Shown in pieces: positions 21,400 to 33,461 of a DNA stretch of 64,000 nucleotides. Position numbers and translations under genes: made by a program. The notes under the pieces were generated by a model. The model saw only the letters and a program-made list of their open reading frames with translations, did no database searches and was not told the DNA's origin. The stretch comes from Aphanomyces cochlioides. Its lineage: Eukaryota > Oomycota > Saprolegniomycetes > Saprolegniales > Verrucalvaceae. Location of the stretch: the NCBI GenBank assembly GCA_019828595.1, contig JAHQRK010000005.1:124001-188000 (forward strand), written 5' to 3'. Position 1 is the stretch's first letter. Each line of letters starts with the position of its first letter.

Positions 21400-22992
21400 T
21401 CATGAGACTGTTGGCAATGGAATGCCCGCCGGCCAGTCGACGTCATCCACGCCTGAATCGCCCTTTGGTTCTCGCCATACTTGCGTTTCAACTTGAGCCA
21501 CTGCAGCGTACTCTGCCTTGTGATCTAGCCGTCTTGTCGTCGGTCGAGTTCGCTGAGCTCGTTGCCTGAATAAACATCCCACAAACAAGATCGTCGATGA
21601 TAAAAACATGATGGAGCCAGCTACGGCCATGGATAAGATTGACGAGGTATCCCTTGGCAGAGCTGCTGGCGGTGCTGTCGTTGTGGAATACCCCCAGCCA
21701 TTTGGCGGTGTGTTGGGGAGCACGATCACTGGAGGAACTAAAGAGGCATACAGGGATGTCCGCGGCGGAAACAACGGCGAGGACGACAGCGATGGGGGTG
21801 GCGTCGGTGGCATGGTGTACTTGTTGATTTTGGCGTATTTACCACGCAGGCCAGCAGTGACGCTGGTGCTCTTGGTGCTCTTGCTGCCTCTGTCTGTCAA
21901 ATAGCCTTGGTCAAACATGAGCGAGAAGGCCAAGTCAAAATATTGTCCCGCGTCTGGACTCCGTGGCAAGCTGAACGCGTTCTCGTCGGCGCACTCGCCG
22001 TCCGATTCTCCAGGCGGTTTGAGCCACAAAAAGTAATCCACAGCTCGAATTCCTGTTTGGTCTGTCGGGGGAACCCTAAGACATCATGAGCGACAAGACA
22101 CTGGAGGAGGTGCTTACCCGATCGCTGCTGTGCTTGGATTACACCATTCGCCATCAGGAGCGGGGCCGCGATAGTTCCGCGCCGTGTCAAAGACGCAAGT
22201 CCAATTGTAGCCTTGAAAGTTCATTAGATTCACTGGTAGGAGCTCCATGGCCGTACCGTACTGCGCTGTTCCAGCATCGACAAAGGCGTGGCAGAGCTGA
22301 GTAAGTTCGCTCGTTGTGCGGAAGTTTGATGTGTTGATGGCGATGCCCATGACATGGCCGCGGCCACGTTTTGTCAAGTTGGCGACGAGCGGTAGCACCA
22401 TCGAGACGTTGGAGAGAACCCAGTGGCCGACGTCGATGTACACTCTAGCGTTCGGATTCGAGCACGTCAAGAGCTCCACAGCACGAACGAGATTGGCAAA
22501 GTAGTTGAAAGTCCACGCGCAGCTTGCAGCATCCTGCGCCAAGAGCGCCAGGGCATCCGGCTCGATGACGTAGATGACTTGACGCGTCGAAACAAGCGAC
22601 GCCAGTCTCGAGACGAAGTCTGCGTAGTCGTCGTCGTTCTGGTTGCTTCCAGCCGACGAGAGGCCGGCGTCACAGTCTTTGTGAGGAAGTCCATAGACGA
22701 CAAACACTGGCACGTCGTTGGCTTTGCAGCAAGCGTCTAGGACGGCGGACGCGACAGCTCCTGGATCGTCGACGCGGTCCGTGTACCACGTCGCTATGGG
22801 CTGCGACGCCACGGCTTGCAAGGCGTAGCGAGATCGAGGATGCTCTCGCTCTGCTTGGAGGTAGAGCGGTGGCGTGTACGCGCTACAGAGCCTCGGTTTA
22901 GCCACCATCTTTTCCTGGAGATCTTCCAGAAATGGTTCAACTCTGGAGAGCTGAGTCGATATGAAACGACACAGAGCATCTTGTAAGTTCAT
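21400..22992 (-). CDS. GH6 cellobiohydrolase-like enzyme with C-terminal membrane anchor
   Basis: Exons are 22992-22118 and 22075-21400 with a 42-bp GTAAGC...TTAG intron, giving 516 residues. The glycoside hydrolase family 6 marks are clear: WYTD, VVYGLPHKDCDAG with the aspartate and cysteine of the active-site loop, YVIEPDALALL with the catalytic acid, YIDVGHWVLSN, GIAINTSNF, GEWCN and FLWLKPPGESDGEC. The family cleaves beta-1,4-glucan from chain ends; in oomycetes it acts on host or own cellulose. After the catalytic domain come a proline/serine/threonine-rich linker and one helix (MAVAGSIMFLSSTILFVGCLF), so the enzyme is probably held at the cell surface. No signal peptide is visible at this start, and the upstream GH6 gene ends only 27 bp away, so a first exon may be missing. 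Confidence 0.85.
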
Positions 22993-23019
22993 CAACCGTT
23001 GAAACGACTTTGTGACTTG

Positions 23020-24586
23020 TTAGAACGCGCTCTGGGGATACCAATACGTCGGGGACTTGGGCACGGATGGCTGGATGGACAAGCGTCGGGGCGACGCCAC
23101 GGACGACTTGGACGATGGCGACGCCAACGGGGACGGCAACGACGATTGTGGTAGCGACATCATCTCGTCCGCAGGAGAACTTGGAGAAGTTGGAGGCGTT
23201 ACTTGAATACAGAGCTGCTTCGGACTCTCTTCACTTGAATCTGTCAATTCTGCAGGATGCTGTGCAGTTTGCTGTGGAGAATTAGGTGATGACGTCTCCT
23301 TCGACAGAGGCAGTGTGTCTTCCGTCGGGATACTTGGAGTTTCTTGGCTGACTTGTGAATCTGACATGTCTTGAATTGGTGGAAGAGCTCTTCGCCATGG
23401 GAAATGCCGTGAAAGAATCGACGGCTTGGACACTTGAGGTGGTTCTTGGCTTGCTGAGATGGACGGTTCGATTTTCAGATCGCGGGGGTTTGTCGTGGCG
23501 ATGGCGCGGCGTCGATGGCGTTGAAACCACACGATAAATCCAACGATGCCGACCACTCCGACGAGAATCAAGCTTGCAATCATGGCAGATTTGCCGCCAG
23601 AATGGTTTACAGGCACTGGAAGACGTGGCGGGTCCAAGAGGACGATGCTAGGGGCGTGAAGCTCATGGACGAAATAGCCGTCGTTGAATTCCCGAGCGAA
23701 TTCGATCGGGTTGAATGATCCTGCCAATGCATTCGTGGTCCCAGGAGGTGTGAGCCAAAGCTCGTACGCCACGGCAGCAGACTCGGATCGATCGTCGGCA
23801 ATGCTCTAGGAAGAACCGAAGAAAGAGAAGGACACATGGAAGGATGCGTACCCGATAGCGCGATGGAGGCTTTGCCGCGCTGGATAATTCCCCGACGTGT
23901 CGATGATACAATGATACGGGCGTCGGCCTAGAAATGTATGGCATTCAAATTACAACTTTCTCTCCGATGAAATTTGACTTACTTTGAGTATTGGCGACTT
24001 GAACGAACGTGCGACAGAGAGCTTGGAGATCGCCCGTTCGTTGTAAATCCTGTAGATTCAAAGCAATGCCATCGATCTTTGCATGGATCGAATCAAGCGT
24101 TGACAGCACAAAGGCAGGATAGACGAGCATGGGCCACGAGACGACCAGGTAGAGCTGCGACTTGGGCGTCGCGACCAGCAAGATCTCCAACGCCGGAGTC
24201 AATGAAGACGCGATGGAATCGGCCGGGAATCGCACGACGTACATGGCAGCATGGTCTCCAGCCAAAGAATCTGCCCACGTTTGAGCGATTTGAGTCACGT
24301 TGCCTTGGCCGAGATCGACGACGACCACAAGATACGCATCCAAACGACACGATGGAAGCGCTGCAGCGGCGGCAGACGGCGTCCAGAGCGCAACTGGTTG
24401 CTGCATCACAAGGCCAAGCGCTTGCGACAGCTGGGGATAGTCTACTTTGGCTTGAACGTACTTCGGTGGCCACACATTTCGGCAGAGCGCCATTCGATCG
24501 AAAGTGACGGTTTCATCAAACTTGGTTCTAATATTTCTCAAGGCGGAGAATCGACGAGATGATGAATGATCTCTGGATGATTGCAT
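23020..24586 (-). CDS. Divergent GH6-like membrane-anchored protein, probably non-catalytic
   Basis: Exons 24586-23983, 23927-23852 and 23803-23020 join through 55- and 48-bp introns into 487 residues with consistent phases. Alignment by eye to the neighbouring GH6 gene is good: PVALWTP, IDGIALNLQDLQRTGDLQALCRTFV, then CIIDTSGNYPA and ELWLTPPG. The loop that should read like LPHKDCDAG is instead VVVDLGQGNV, and the YVIEPDAL acid motif reads YVVRFPADSI. The active site therefore looks degraded and a binding or regulatory role is likelier than hydrolysis. One helix (MIASLILVGVVGIVGFIVWF) and a long serine/proline-rich tail follow. The NTPase gene upstream ends just 22 bp before this start, and again there is no signal peptide. 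Confidence 0.75.
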
Positions 24587-24608
24587 GCTACACGTCTATG
24601 GCTACCGT

Positions 24609-25166
24609 CTACGGAAGCGGCATGGGGAAGTCAAACTGCACGTTCTTGAACGGAATGAAGGCGAGGATGACCGCATGCTCGTAGTACGTCTGTCGCGTGA
24701 TGAGGTCGTTTGTGAGGAGACCGACTGATCCAGTCTTTTGCTTCGAGTTGGATTTGCCAAACACACGATCGTCAGCATGGCCAAGCTCCAAGCCTTGATC
24801 GACGAACTCAATGACCGCGCGGGGGAGATAAAAATTGGCGGTTTTGCTCATGCCTTGCTTGCCGTCCTTGGCTTCCACGACAATCCACGCAAACACTTCG
24901 ATGGCATTGTTGTGCGCCGCTTTTTCAACACCGCCTTCAATTCCAAGCCAGAAGTCAGCATCGGGGTGTAATTCCTTGGCCGCCGCGATGCGATTCAACG
25001 CGCCTTGGAGCGTCTCGTCGCTCGTCATGGGTTGGACACTGACACCGGACGGAACATCAACGCAAGTGACAGTACAAGTCTCTTCGGGAAAACTCTTGGT
25101 GAAACCATCGCGGGCAGCGCCGAATTTGACCGGATTCAACGACGCGACGACGAGTTTCGCTGGCAT
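24609..25166 (-). CDS. Non-canonical purine NTP phosphatase (YjjX/DUF84 family)
   Basis: A single clean exon of 185 residues. The signature runs the full length: ASLNPVKFGAARDGF at the N-terminus, VPSGVSVQPMTSDETLQGALNRI, DADFWLGIEGGVE, LGHADDRVFGKSNSKQKTGSVGLLT and ITRQTYYEHAVILAFIPF. This family hydrolyses inosine and xanthosine triphosphates, cleaning the nucleotide pool of deaminated purines; it binds magnesium or manganese. Length matches the bacterial and eukaryotic members (about 170-190). It is intact and cytosolic. Confidence 0.92.
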   Translation of the reverse strand: MPAKLVVASLNPVKFGAARDGFTKSFPEETCTVTCVDVPSGVSVQPMTSDETLQGALNRIAAAKELHPDADFWLGIEGGVEKAAHNNAIEVFAWIVVEAKDGKQGMSKTANFYLPRAVIEFVDQGLELGHADDRVFGKSNSKQKTGSVGLLTNDLITRQTYYEHAVILAFIPFKNVQFDFPMPLP

Positions 25167-25839
25167 ATTCCTTTATGTCCATGGTATCTCCCCGGTGCAT
25201 TTCCCCTCCACCGCCCTTCAATTGTCATTGGCGGGAAAGACAATACGCACGACATTTTGAAAATTTTAGGTGCTGGATTTTATAGAAACGCACTGATTTT
25301 CTAAAATAGTGCGCTTTTCTTCATGGTCAAGGTTGAGGATTTCCATGGAGATGGTCAGCTTGAAACCACAGGAAGAATGTTTTCCGCAGCGCAGACTTCA
25401 GCGCTGTGATAGGAAATCTATTGAAAGCCGAAAAGTACACACTTGCCGTACTCTTCCTTGGTTCACAGGTTGGGATATACAGCGACTGAGACAGTTGAGA
25501 GTGTTGACAAGTCCACAATTCCTCTCAAATGCTACCAGTCCACGTGATGGAATTGGAGCGCCGCTTGTACATTTAAAAGGGGTCGAGAAGCTCCTAAAGC
25601 AAGCTGCAAGCGATGAGAATGCAATGACTGACTGATAGACTTCCGAAACGTTACAGTGTGGAGGAGAGAGAAATTTGTAAACTGAAATCTTCAAGTTAGC
25701 AGTGTGAACCATTGACATATTGGCATCGGTGACATTGGCAATGGACGCTAGTTATCATGTTTATTCATTTCTAATCCACGGTCAAGGGCACCTTTGCCTT
25801 GTGAAGCAAGCCACGCTTTGTCTTTGGGTGGAGTTCGTC
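25167..25839. other. Spacer between the NTPase start and the WDR54-like stop
   Basis: About 670 bases. Overlapping frames on both strands at 25309-25718 do not resemble known proteins. This should include the NTPase promoter. Confidence 0.45.
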
Positions 25840-26997
25840 TTATTGGCATTTCCAGACTTTGATGTGGCTAACGTCATATGACATGGTCAAGATGGTCTGC
25901 GACGGTGTCAAGACGACACCAGTCAAGAGCTCGTCGCCAACGCGATGAGAATGCAAAAGCGAAATCTTGAGCTGGTCTTCGGAACTTTTCTCACTCAATT
26001 TCCACACGTTTAGGTATCCGTCTTCACCAACTGTCACGACACGATTGTCGTTGGCATCGAGAGCACTCAAGTTGCGAGAATGTGCACCGACGTCAGCAGC
26101 AACATAGCCGCCTCGGAGATTGATGAGTCGCAATTTGCCAGTCGTATCTCCGGACAAGCACCAGTCGGAGCTAATACACTTGAGCGTTGTGGCGGGATAG
26201 CCCGTCGCGCGAATCTTGTGTTTCACTTCCATGTGGGGAGCATTCTCAATCGACCAAACGACAAATGTGCCTTCGTCGTCACCGCTACAGAGAAGAGTTG
26301 CTTTGGCTTGGTCTTGAGGTGTGCTTAAGGCATGAATGGGCTCAGCATGGATGCTAGCAGCTGACGTGGAATGAACCGCAAATTCACTTTGGCCTTTGCT
26401 TTGTCCAGCCTCAAGTGTGAGCGTGAAGATTGTCGACGCAGACGATCCTTCAGTATAGCTCAATGAAAAATAGCAGAGATGCACGTACCAACAAAGATCG
26501 ACTTGTCGTCATGGCATAATCCTCGGCAAAAGTGCGCTTGGAGATCTAGTCTACACATCAAGATTTCATTCAGTATGGTACTCAAGACCTTGAATTGTCG
26601 CTAGTTCTTTTGCCAACGAGAGCGAATAGTGCAAATGCTCACCAAGTACATCCCAAATCTAACGAGACTTTTGAGCTCAAGCTGGAAGAGGACAATCATA
26701 CCTGGCATCCAGACTCTGTCGCAATCGCCAAATAAACTTCCCCTCCAAGTTCGCAAACTAGCGTTTGATACACGATTGATTTCTCGACAAGGGTGATGCG
26801 ATTGCACTTCTTGCCTGAGGATTTTGGGTTCACCACCACGACATCTTCAAGATGCGCAAACACCTACGCATACCACTGACTCAATTCATTTTCGAGTCTC
26901 ATTTCCATACCATCGTGTCCTTATTGACTGACAGATTGTTGGCAAGGAGCGACGCCGACAGCTCGGCATCGACAACTTCAGGCTTCGTCTCCCACAT
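25840..26997 (-). CDS. WDR54: WD-repeat protein, WDR54-like, five exons
   Basis: Exons 26997-26911, 26863-26702, 26658-26643, 26545-26489 and 26447-25840, with introns of 47, 43, 97 and 41 bp, encode 309 residues. The order of motifs follows animal WDR54: a short start ending in NNLSVNKDTM, YQTLVCELGGEVYLAIATESGCQIWDV, the HFCRGLCHDDKSIFVG blade start, then DDEGTFVVWSI, SGDTTGKLRLINLRGGY, SRNLSALDANDNRVVTVGEDGYLNVWKL and SYDVSHIKVWKCQ. The exact role of WDR54 is poorly known; it is found mainly in organisms with cilia, and a flagellar link would suit a zoospore-forming oomycete. The 16-base third exon is unusually small but keeps the conserved IWDV motif. It is divergent from Rab11. Confidence 0.8.
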
Positions 26998-28475
<1,478 letters not shown>

Positions 28476-29251
28476 TTGCTCGATCTCTCTTGAGCTCGCC
28501 GCGATCCAGCCCAAACAACCAGCAGCAGCGTATGTATTAATCGATTATTCCCAACCCCCTTCGTTTCTCCAACGATTTCCCCCCTCGCAGAAACAATCCA
28601 AATCATCTCCAAGCGGAGAATCACATATCCTCTTTCCTTCACTGGCGATACCAGCATGACATTCCTTATCTCTGATGACTTTTTCTCCTTCCTGCGTTGC
28701 ATTTCCTCGCAATTCCTGTCATTCCTTGTGGTCGAAGCACACAATGAGGTGCAATGGATAAAACTTTATAAATTAATAACATTTCAAATATAATTATTTT
28801 ATGAAAAATCAATTATCACAGGTTTATCTTATGAAAATTTATACCATTGGCAGAATTTCAGAGTTTGGAATTGGCCTCATCATGGAGATGACGAATTGTC
28901 GACTGGCATGGAGCATCGACGTACTGGAGCCATACGACCCCTTCCCAATCGGACAGAGTCAAGCGAAATGTGCCCTAGGATATACTGCTAAAGTTCTGGG
29001 TGTTTTGGACTCCAAATCCAGACGAACGAGGTTTATTTGAAAGTCGACATGAAGTTTTCTGCCATCGCGGGCAAATCCTGCAGCTTATGAAGCTTTACGG
29101 AGCTTGATAGACACTTGGCCAAAGGGGTAAAGATGCATGCTTGTCTTGAGATGGTATGACACTTTCCAGAGAACTTTCTCCAACTGAAAAGTTGACGATC
29201 ATTCATTTTTGTGCTTTTTTATTTCCAAGCGCCACTGCCGCGAGACTGGCC
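28476..29251. other. Spacer between Rab11 and the GFA-fold gene
   Basis: About 775 bases with AT-rich stretches near 28760-28850 and no gene. A frame at 28801-29040 has no family resemblance. Confidence 0.45.
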
Positions 29252-29915
29252 ATGGCGGGAATCTCGATAGTTTCTCCATGGAGCGGCATTTTGCAATTTG
29301 CCATGTTGGTCCAACTTACCATCACCGCTCTCGTTGGTCTTGTTGGTCTTGTCCTGTACACGCTCTGGTCATTCTCAACGCCAGCTTTGAATGCCGAGTT
29401 CGGTTGTCACTGCGGCCAAGTCCAAGGCAAGGTCACTGCCTCCTCGATCCTTCACGTGGTCTGCTACTGCGACGACTGCCAGGCTTTGGACACGAGACTC
29501 AGGGTGAAATACCCCAAGCTAGCCACTGGATTGAACGAATGCGGTGGGACGAGAGCTGTCATGGTGTTTCCTTCCGAAGTGACGATCAGACAAGCTCACC
29601 GTGGTCAAGCTGAAAGAACGCACGACCACGCGGCGAGTCTATGCGTCGTGCTGCGGCTCTCACTTGATCAACGCCGTTACGCCAGAGATTCCATTCATGG
29701 CGATCCCCGCGTCGGCATTCCTGGACAAACATGTCGACTTGGGCACTCCGCAAGTGCATTTCTTCACAAAGTATGCAACTGGCGACGTGCCGCGCGGGTA
29801 TAGCGCCATGCCGTTGGCTCTCCAGCTCAAGATCGCGTCCCGCATCCTCCCCAATGGCAGCAAGACGCGGCCGCATCCGATTGATGTCAAGCAACCTGCA
29901 AACGTGTTAAGCTAG
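29252..29915 (+). pseudogene. GFA/CENP-V-fold protein with one frameshift
   Basis: From the ATG at 29252 the protein begins with a hydrophobic helix (QFAMLVQLTITALVGLVGLVLYTLW) and then the zinc-binding start of the glutathione-dependent formaldehyde-activating-like fold: FGCHCGQVQG and CYCDDCQAL. Near 29590 the frame moves by one base; in the new frame it continues KERTTTRRVYASCCGSHL, the second cysteine pair, and AIPASAFLDKHVDLG to a TAG at 29915. All the zinc-ligand motifs are present, so a single extra base (or two missing) in an otherwise clean gene of about 220 residues is the only defect. It could be a sequencing error. Enzymatic substrate unknown. Confidence 0.7.
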
Positions 29916-29932
29916 ATCCAACTTAATGACCT

Positions 29933-30237
29933 CTAGTCCTCCTTGACGCTGTCCTTGTCATGGACGCGAGTTCGTTGCGAACGATAGTCCATGAGCTGCT
30001 GAGCTGCGTAGTAAACTGCGGTTATTGTAAAAATCTTGGGCTTGATCAAGCTTTGCCGTGGTGAAAACTGCAGAAGCCATCGCTGCATGACGCCTCTTGC
30101 TACATAATCCGCGGCTTCTACGTCATGCAAAGCTTGCTACAGAATCCAGCATGGACCAGCAAAAGGCGGTCAACTCGCTCAATTAGCCTCCCGACATGGT
30201 TGCGCTCTTCCACCAACGATCTCATCGACCAACGCAT
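29933..30237 (-). CDS. Small unknown protein, tentative two-exon model
   Basis: The last exon (from about 30136 to 29933) has an open frame of about 68 residues (QRWLLQFSPRQSLIKPKIFTITA, then YYAAQQLMDYRSQR). A GT-AG join with a 38-bp intron to a short upstream exon beginning with an ATG at 30237 gives about 89 residues. This model would overlap the start of the FYVE-like gene on the plus strand, so at least one start is wrong. No family recognised. Confidence 0.3.
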
Positions 30238-30702
30238 TGCTCCACTTGTGCCAAGAAGTTTAACTTTTTCGTCAGCCGCGCGATCGAATGCTCAGGCAGC
30301 GACTGCCATCAAGTTATTTGCCGTGACTGCGCGACGATTGTGAGAGTGCACAGGAAGAAGTTTCGATTGTGTGCGTCGTGCTCGGACAAGTTGGATCGAT
30401 TTCCGCCAATCTCGACGCCATTGACGACGCCACCGACAGACAAGGGATTGCTTCCCATGAAGACCAGCGTCTTGCCGTATTCATGCACAAAACCTCAGTC
30501 AGAATGGAAGCAGTCTTGTACTTTCCTCGACTCGCTGCCTCAATCGAGAATTATTCACCTTCATGGCAAAAGTCATCGCTTGAATACGATGGAAACGAGC
30601 GCATTACCACATTCATTTTCAGTCTTGCACATGCGTCTTGCAGATGAGCAAGCTCTGCTCCAGCAGATGCAAGCGTGCTTGGCTCATGCCACAAGACAGT
30701 AG
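30196..30702 (+). CDS. FYVE-like zinc-finger protein
   Basis: A 168-residue frame. Residues 14-62 carry cysteine pairs in FYVE-like order: CSTCAKKFNFF, ECSGSDCHQVICRDC and RLCASC. They lack the basic RRHHCR patch needed for phosphatidylinositol 3-phosphate binding, so lipid binding is doubtful. The rest is low in motifs and ends MQACLAHATRQ. FYVE-type fingers are widespread in large oomycete families, often with START or GAF domains that are absent here. The protein may lack an upstream exon. Confidence 0.55.
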   Translation: MVALFHQRSHRPTHCSTCAKKFNFFVSRAIECSGSDCHQVICRDCATIVRVHRKKFRLCASCSDKLDRFPPISTPLTTPPTDKGLLPMKTSVLPYSCTKPQSEWKQSCTFLDSLPQSRIIHLHGKSHRLNTMETSALPHSFSVLHMRLADEQALLQQMQACLAHATRQ

Positions 30703-31530
30703 AAGCAAACGCGATGGCCATGCAGTGGTCCCCTCACCGCCATGGCATGCCCCCCTTCAGTTATAACCTTGTCGAAGGCTCATTCGTTTCGATCAGTATG
30801 AAATCCATCTCAATGGAATACAAGTGAGCAGTCTCAATACAAGTTTGTTTATATACTCTGCTCGCACAATGGCGTGGGCGGCACACTTGAGCCCTGTCCA
30901 GATTGCAGCTCGAGGTGCTTGGGTGCCGACAATAATCAATGCTCATGACATCGTGAAACTCGATATTTCTGAAGAGTCAAAGCTAGAAGGCCACGCAGAC
31001 CAACGACCGAGATTGCGAGAGATATCTAGATGACGTCTTGGCCACGTACCTTCCAGTCAACTTCGGTCTTTTCAACCGAGCTGCCTGAGCTAGCCCAACT
31101 CTATAGTCCGGCTGGTTCTACCGGGGTGGTATGGTGGCTGCAAAGCAAACTTTCCATGGTGACGGAGCAGGCGGCATCGCAGGAGAGCCAGGACTGTCCT
31201 GTGTGACGCACAACTGTCCAAAGCTGCACCGCGCTCCTTCAACTTTGCCCAGACATGTCCTTGGCGACCACCACGGACACAGGCGACTCTTGATTTTGGA
31301 GCTTCGGCTGGTGTATCCCAAGCTTGCCACATGATATCCAACCACCTTCAGACCTTATTGAATCCTTTGAAGTAAACAGGATGTTGGCTCAGTACAATTC
31401 CTACGACGGCAGCAAGATGCATGCGAATTAAGAAGCGAGATGGCACGAAAATACAATCTCTTTAGCGTTATTCAATGTGCCGACGAGTGAACTGCATTTT
31501 CTTTGATTTCTTGGCGAGTGAAGCGGGAAT
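30703..31530. other. Spacer, no supported gene
   Basis: About 830 bases. Overlapping frames on both strands at 31090-31345 are open but have no family match. A short segment at 31300-31334 reads LRLVYPKLAT, recalling LRVKYPKLATG in the GFA-fold gene, which is too little to call a duplicate. Confidence 0.4.
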
Positions 31531-31863
31531 TCAGCTCCTCATTCTTCCGGCATGTGACCCGGGGCCAAGAATACACCCTCCGATGCATCGACCAACCTTG
31601 GACAAGTGTTTGGAGACTGCTCCACGGAAATGAGCGCCGGTCGATTTCTTTTCTGGAGCAACTCGTTGAATCGTACTTCGCCCTGAGCGAGTCAGAGTTG
31701 GCCCTGACTGGGAACGAGGAGACTGTGGACGAGCTTGTCTTGCCTCAGGTGGCGTGTACAATTGTCCCGAATGGATCGTGTCAAGATCGGTCTGAAAATC
31801 ACGACCCTTCACAGCATTGGCCAAGACAACGAATACAACGGAAAGAACGAGGGCAAGACGCAT
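31531..31863 (-). CDS. Small secreted cationic protein (candidate effector-type SSP)
   Basis: From the ATG at 31863 the product is 110 residues. The first 20 (MRLALVLSVVFVVLANAVKG) form a textbook signal peptide with likely cleavage near there. The mature part is short, strongly basic and rich in R, S, P and G, with no RxLR motif. It has just two cysteines close together near the C-terminus (GRCIGGCILG). Saprolegnian plant and animal pathogens encode many small secreted proteins of this style. A Mutator-type element begins about 60 bp upstream of the start. Function is unknown. Plus-strand frames across it are shadows. Confidence 0.55.
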   Translation of the reverse strand: MRLALVLSVVFVVLANAVKGRDFQTDLDTIHSGQLYTPPEARQARPQSPRSQSGPTLTRSGRSTIQRVAPEKKSTGAHFRGAVSKHLSKVGRCIGGCILGPGSHAGRMRS

Positions 31864-31913
31864 TGCAAGGCAAATTTCAAAATGTACACGATCGAGAGAG
31901 AAGAGACCACGAT

Positions 31914-32469
31914 ACTTCCGATTAGGGTGGAGGAAATGGGCACTTTGGCATTTACACGCACGTGTTGACACATGTTAACACGTGTGAATGCACGTGTGAA
32001 TGTTGCAACCCGGAGAGCCACACATTAACCATGTTTATATAAAGCGACCAACAACTACAGCTGTACATGAATACGTGCAAAAAGTAAACCTTCATTGAGA
32101 AGACTCTTTGGGAAGCATCAAATGCAATTCGACAAACAATGCATTTGATGAGAAGGGGCCGAAAACTCTCTGAGAGATTGTCAAACATCCAACAATTGCC
32201 ATCTGCGACAGAGCATGACCACAGAAATTGACGCATTGAGCAAGACTCGTAGAATGGTCTTCATCATAGTGATTCTACACCACACTACGCTGTTCATTGT
32301 TCATTGACAAAGACAACGGAAGAATGAAGAGAACTGACGAAAAGGCTTCTAGTCAAAGGCAAAACCACAACCAAAAGATCATCCGGAACTTATCCGGCGT
32401 GCGTACACACGTGTAAACATGTGCAAGTGTAAAACACCAACATGTGTGAACCTCCACCCTACTTCCGAT
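31914..32469. mobile_element. Non-autonomous Mutator-like element with 9-bp target duplication
   Basis: The sequence ACTTCCGAT occurs at 31914-31922 and again at 32461-32469, directly flanking an element that begins AGGGTGGAGG and ends CCTCCACCCT. The inverted ends continue inward imperfectly for about 65 bases, with TTTACAC and CACGTGT/ACATGTT palindromes on both sides. A duplicated target of nine bases (ten with one mismatch) is the hallmark of Mutator-like elements. The 0.54-kb interior has no transposase. It sits in the promoter of the small secreted protein gene. Confidence 0.8.
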
Positions 32470-33461
32470 CATTGCGAGCTGGGAGATTGTGTCGTCGTGC
32501 GACGTGGCCGAAACGAATTGAGCTGATTTGTCACACCATGTGCACCCATGACACGCAGCAAAAACTTTCGTGAAACCAACAATGCAACATGCATGTTGGC
32601 AGCCCAGAGCAGCGAAGACTTGCATGGGTTTGGTTATATCGACTGGCTGGTCTGTTCATACGCTCTTGGCAAGCTTGTGATCAGTGAATCGTCCTGGCGA
32701 ACGCAGCACGGCCTGTTTGTTGAGGGCAACACTTGAAGGTGTGAAGGACCCATTTCTACATGGTGCCATCACGTGTCTCGCCGTGTGTTGTACTGACTCG
32801 TCTGGGAAATACTACGGTAGTAGGAAGCAATTACTACTCTAATCCGAAATGATTGTCATATTGCATATTTTTTGGGGTACAATTCTTGTTAACTTGGTTT
32901 TAGTATGAAACAGTTTGAAGAATTTATCAAATGTTAGCATATTTAAATTAAAGTATTAATCATAAAAGATAAAATTGGCATACAAAATATTAAATATACA
33001 TATGATCTAACGATATTGGAGACCTACATCACATTTAGCATTGCTCACGTCTCTAGGCGCCATATTTGGTCCTGCAAATGCATACAAACTTATTCAATAA
33101 TATGTTCCAGTGATGCGTGGACGGATGCAGGAGCTCACAGGGTCGCCGGAAAAGGGCCTTAGAGCCAGACCATTCGGTTTGAGTTGTGAGCATCGAATTT
33201 GAGCGTCTTGATCCATAGACTCTCAAAAATACCGTTAATTTATCGGAGACTAATTTTAATCAGAGGACAAACTTTGAGGCATTGTTTCTCCTGCATGGCA
33301 ATGAATTTCGCCTGAATATATATATCCAATCAAAGACGAGATAAAGTACTTTCATTTGCACCAATCAAATGTAGAATTCCTCAAAGAGGACCAACGAAAC
33401 ACCACTGAAAAGTCAAATGTGACAATTATTTCGGACCAGAGTAGTACCTGATAGCTTACTA
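32470..33461. other. AT-rich spacer between elements
   Basis: About 990 bases, strongly AT-rich at 32850-33010, with no frame I can support. Probably older repeat debris. Confidence 0.4.

Noticed and set aside
25309..25718. Overlapping frames on both strands
   Set aside because: Neither shows a motif, a good start or a family pattern.
31090..31345. Possible second GFA-fold copy
   Set aside because: Only about ten residues resemble the gene at 29252 and the cysteine motifs are absent.
31503..31925. 140-codon plus-strand frame
   Set aside because: It is antisense to the signal-peptide gene, which has the stronger features.
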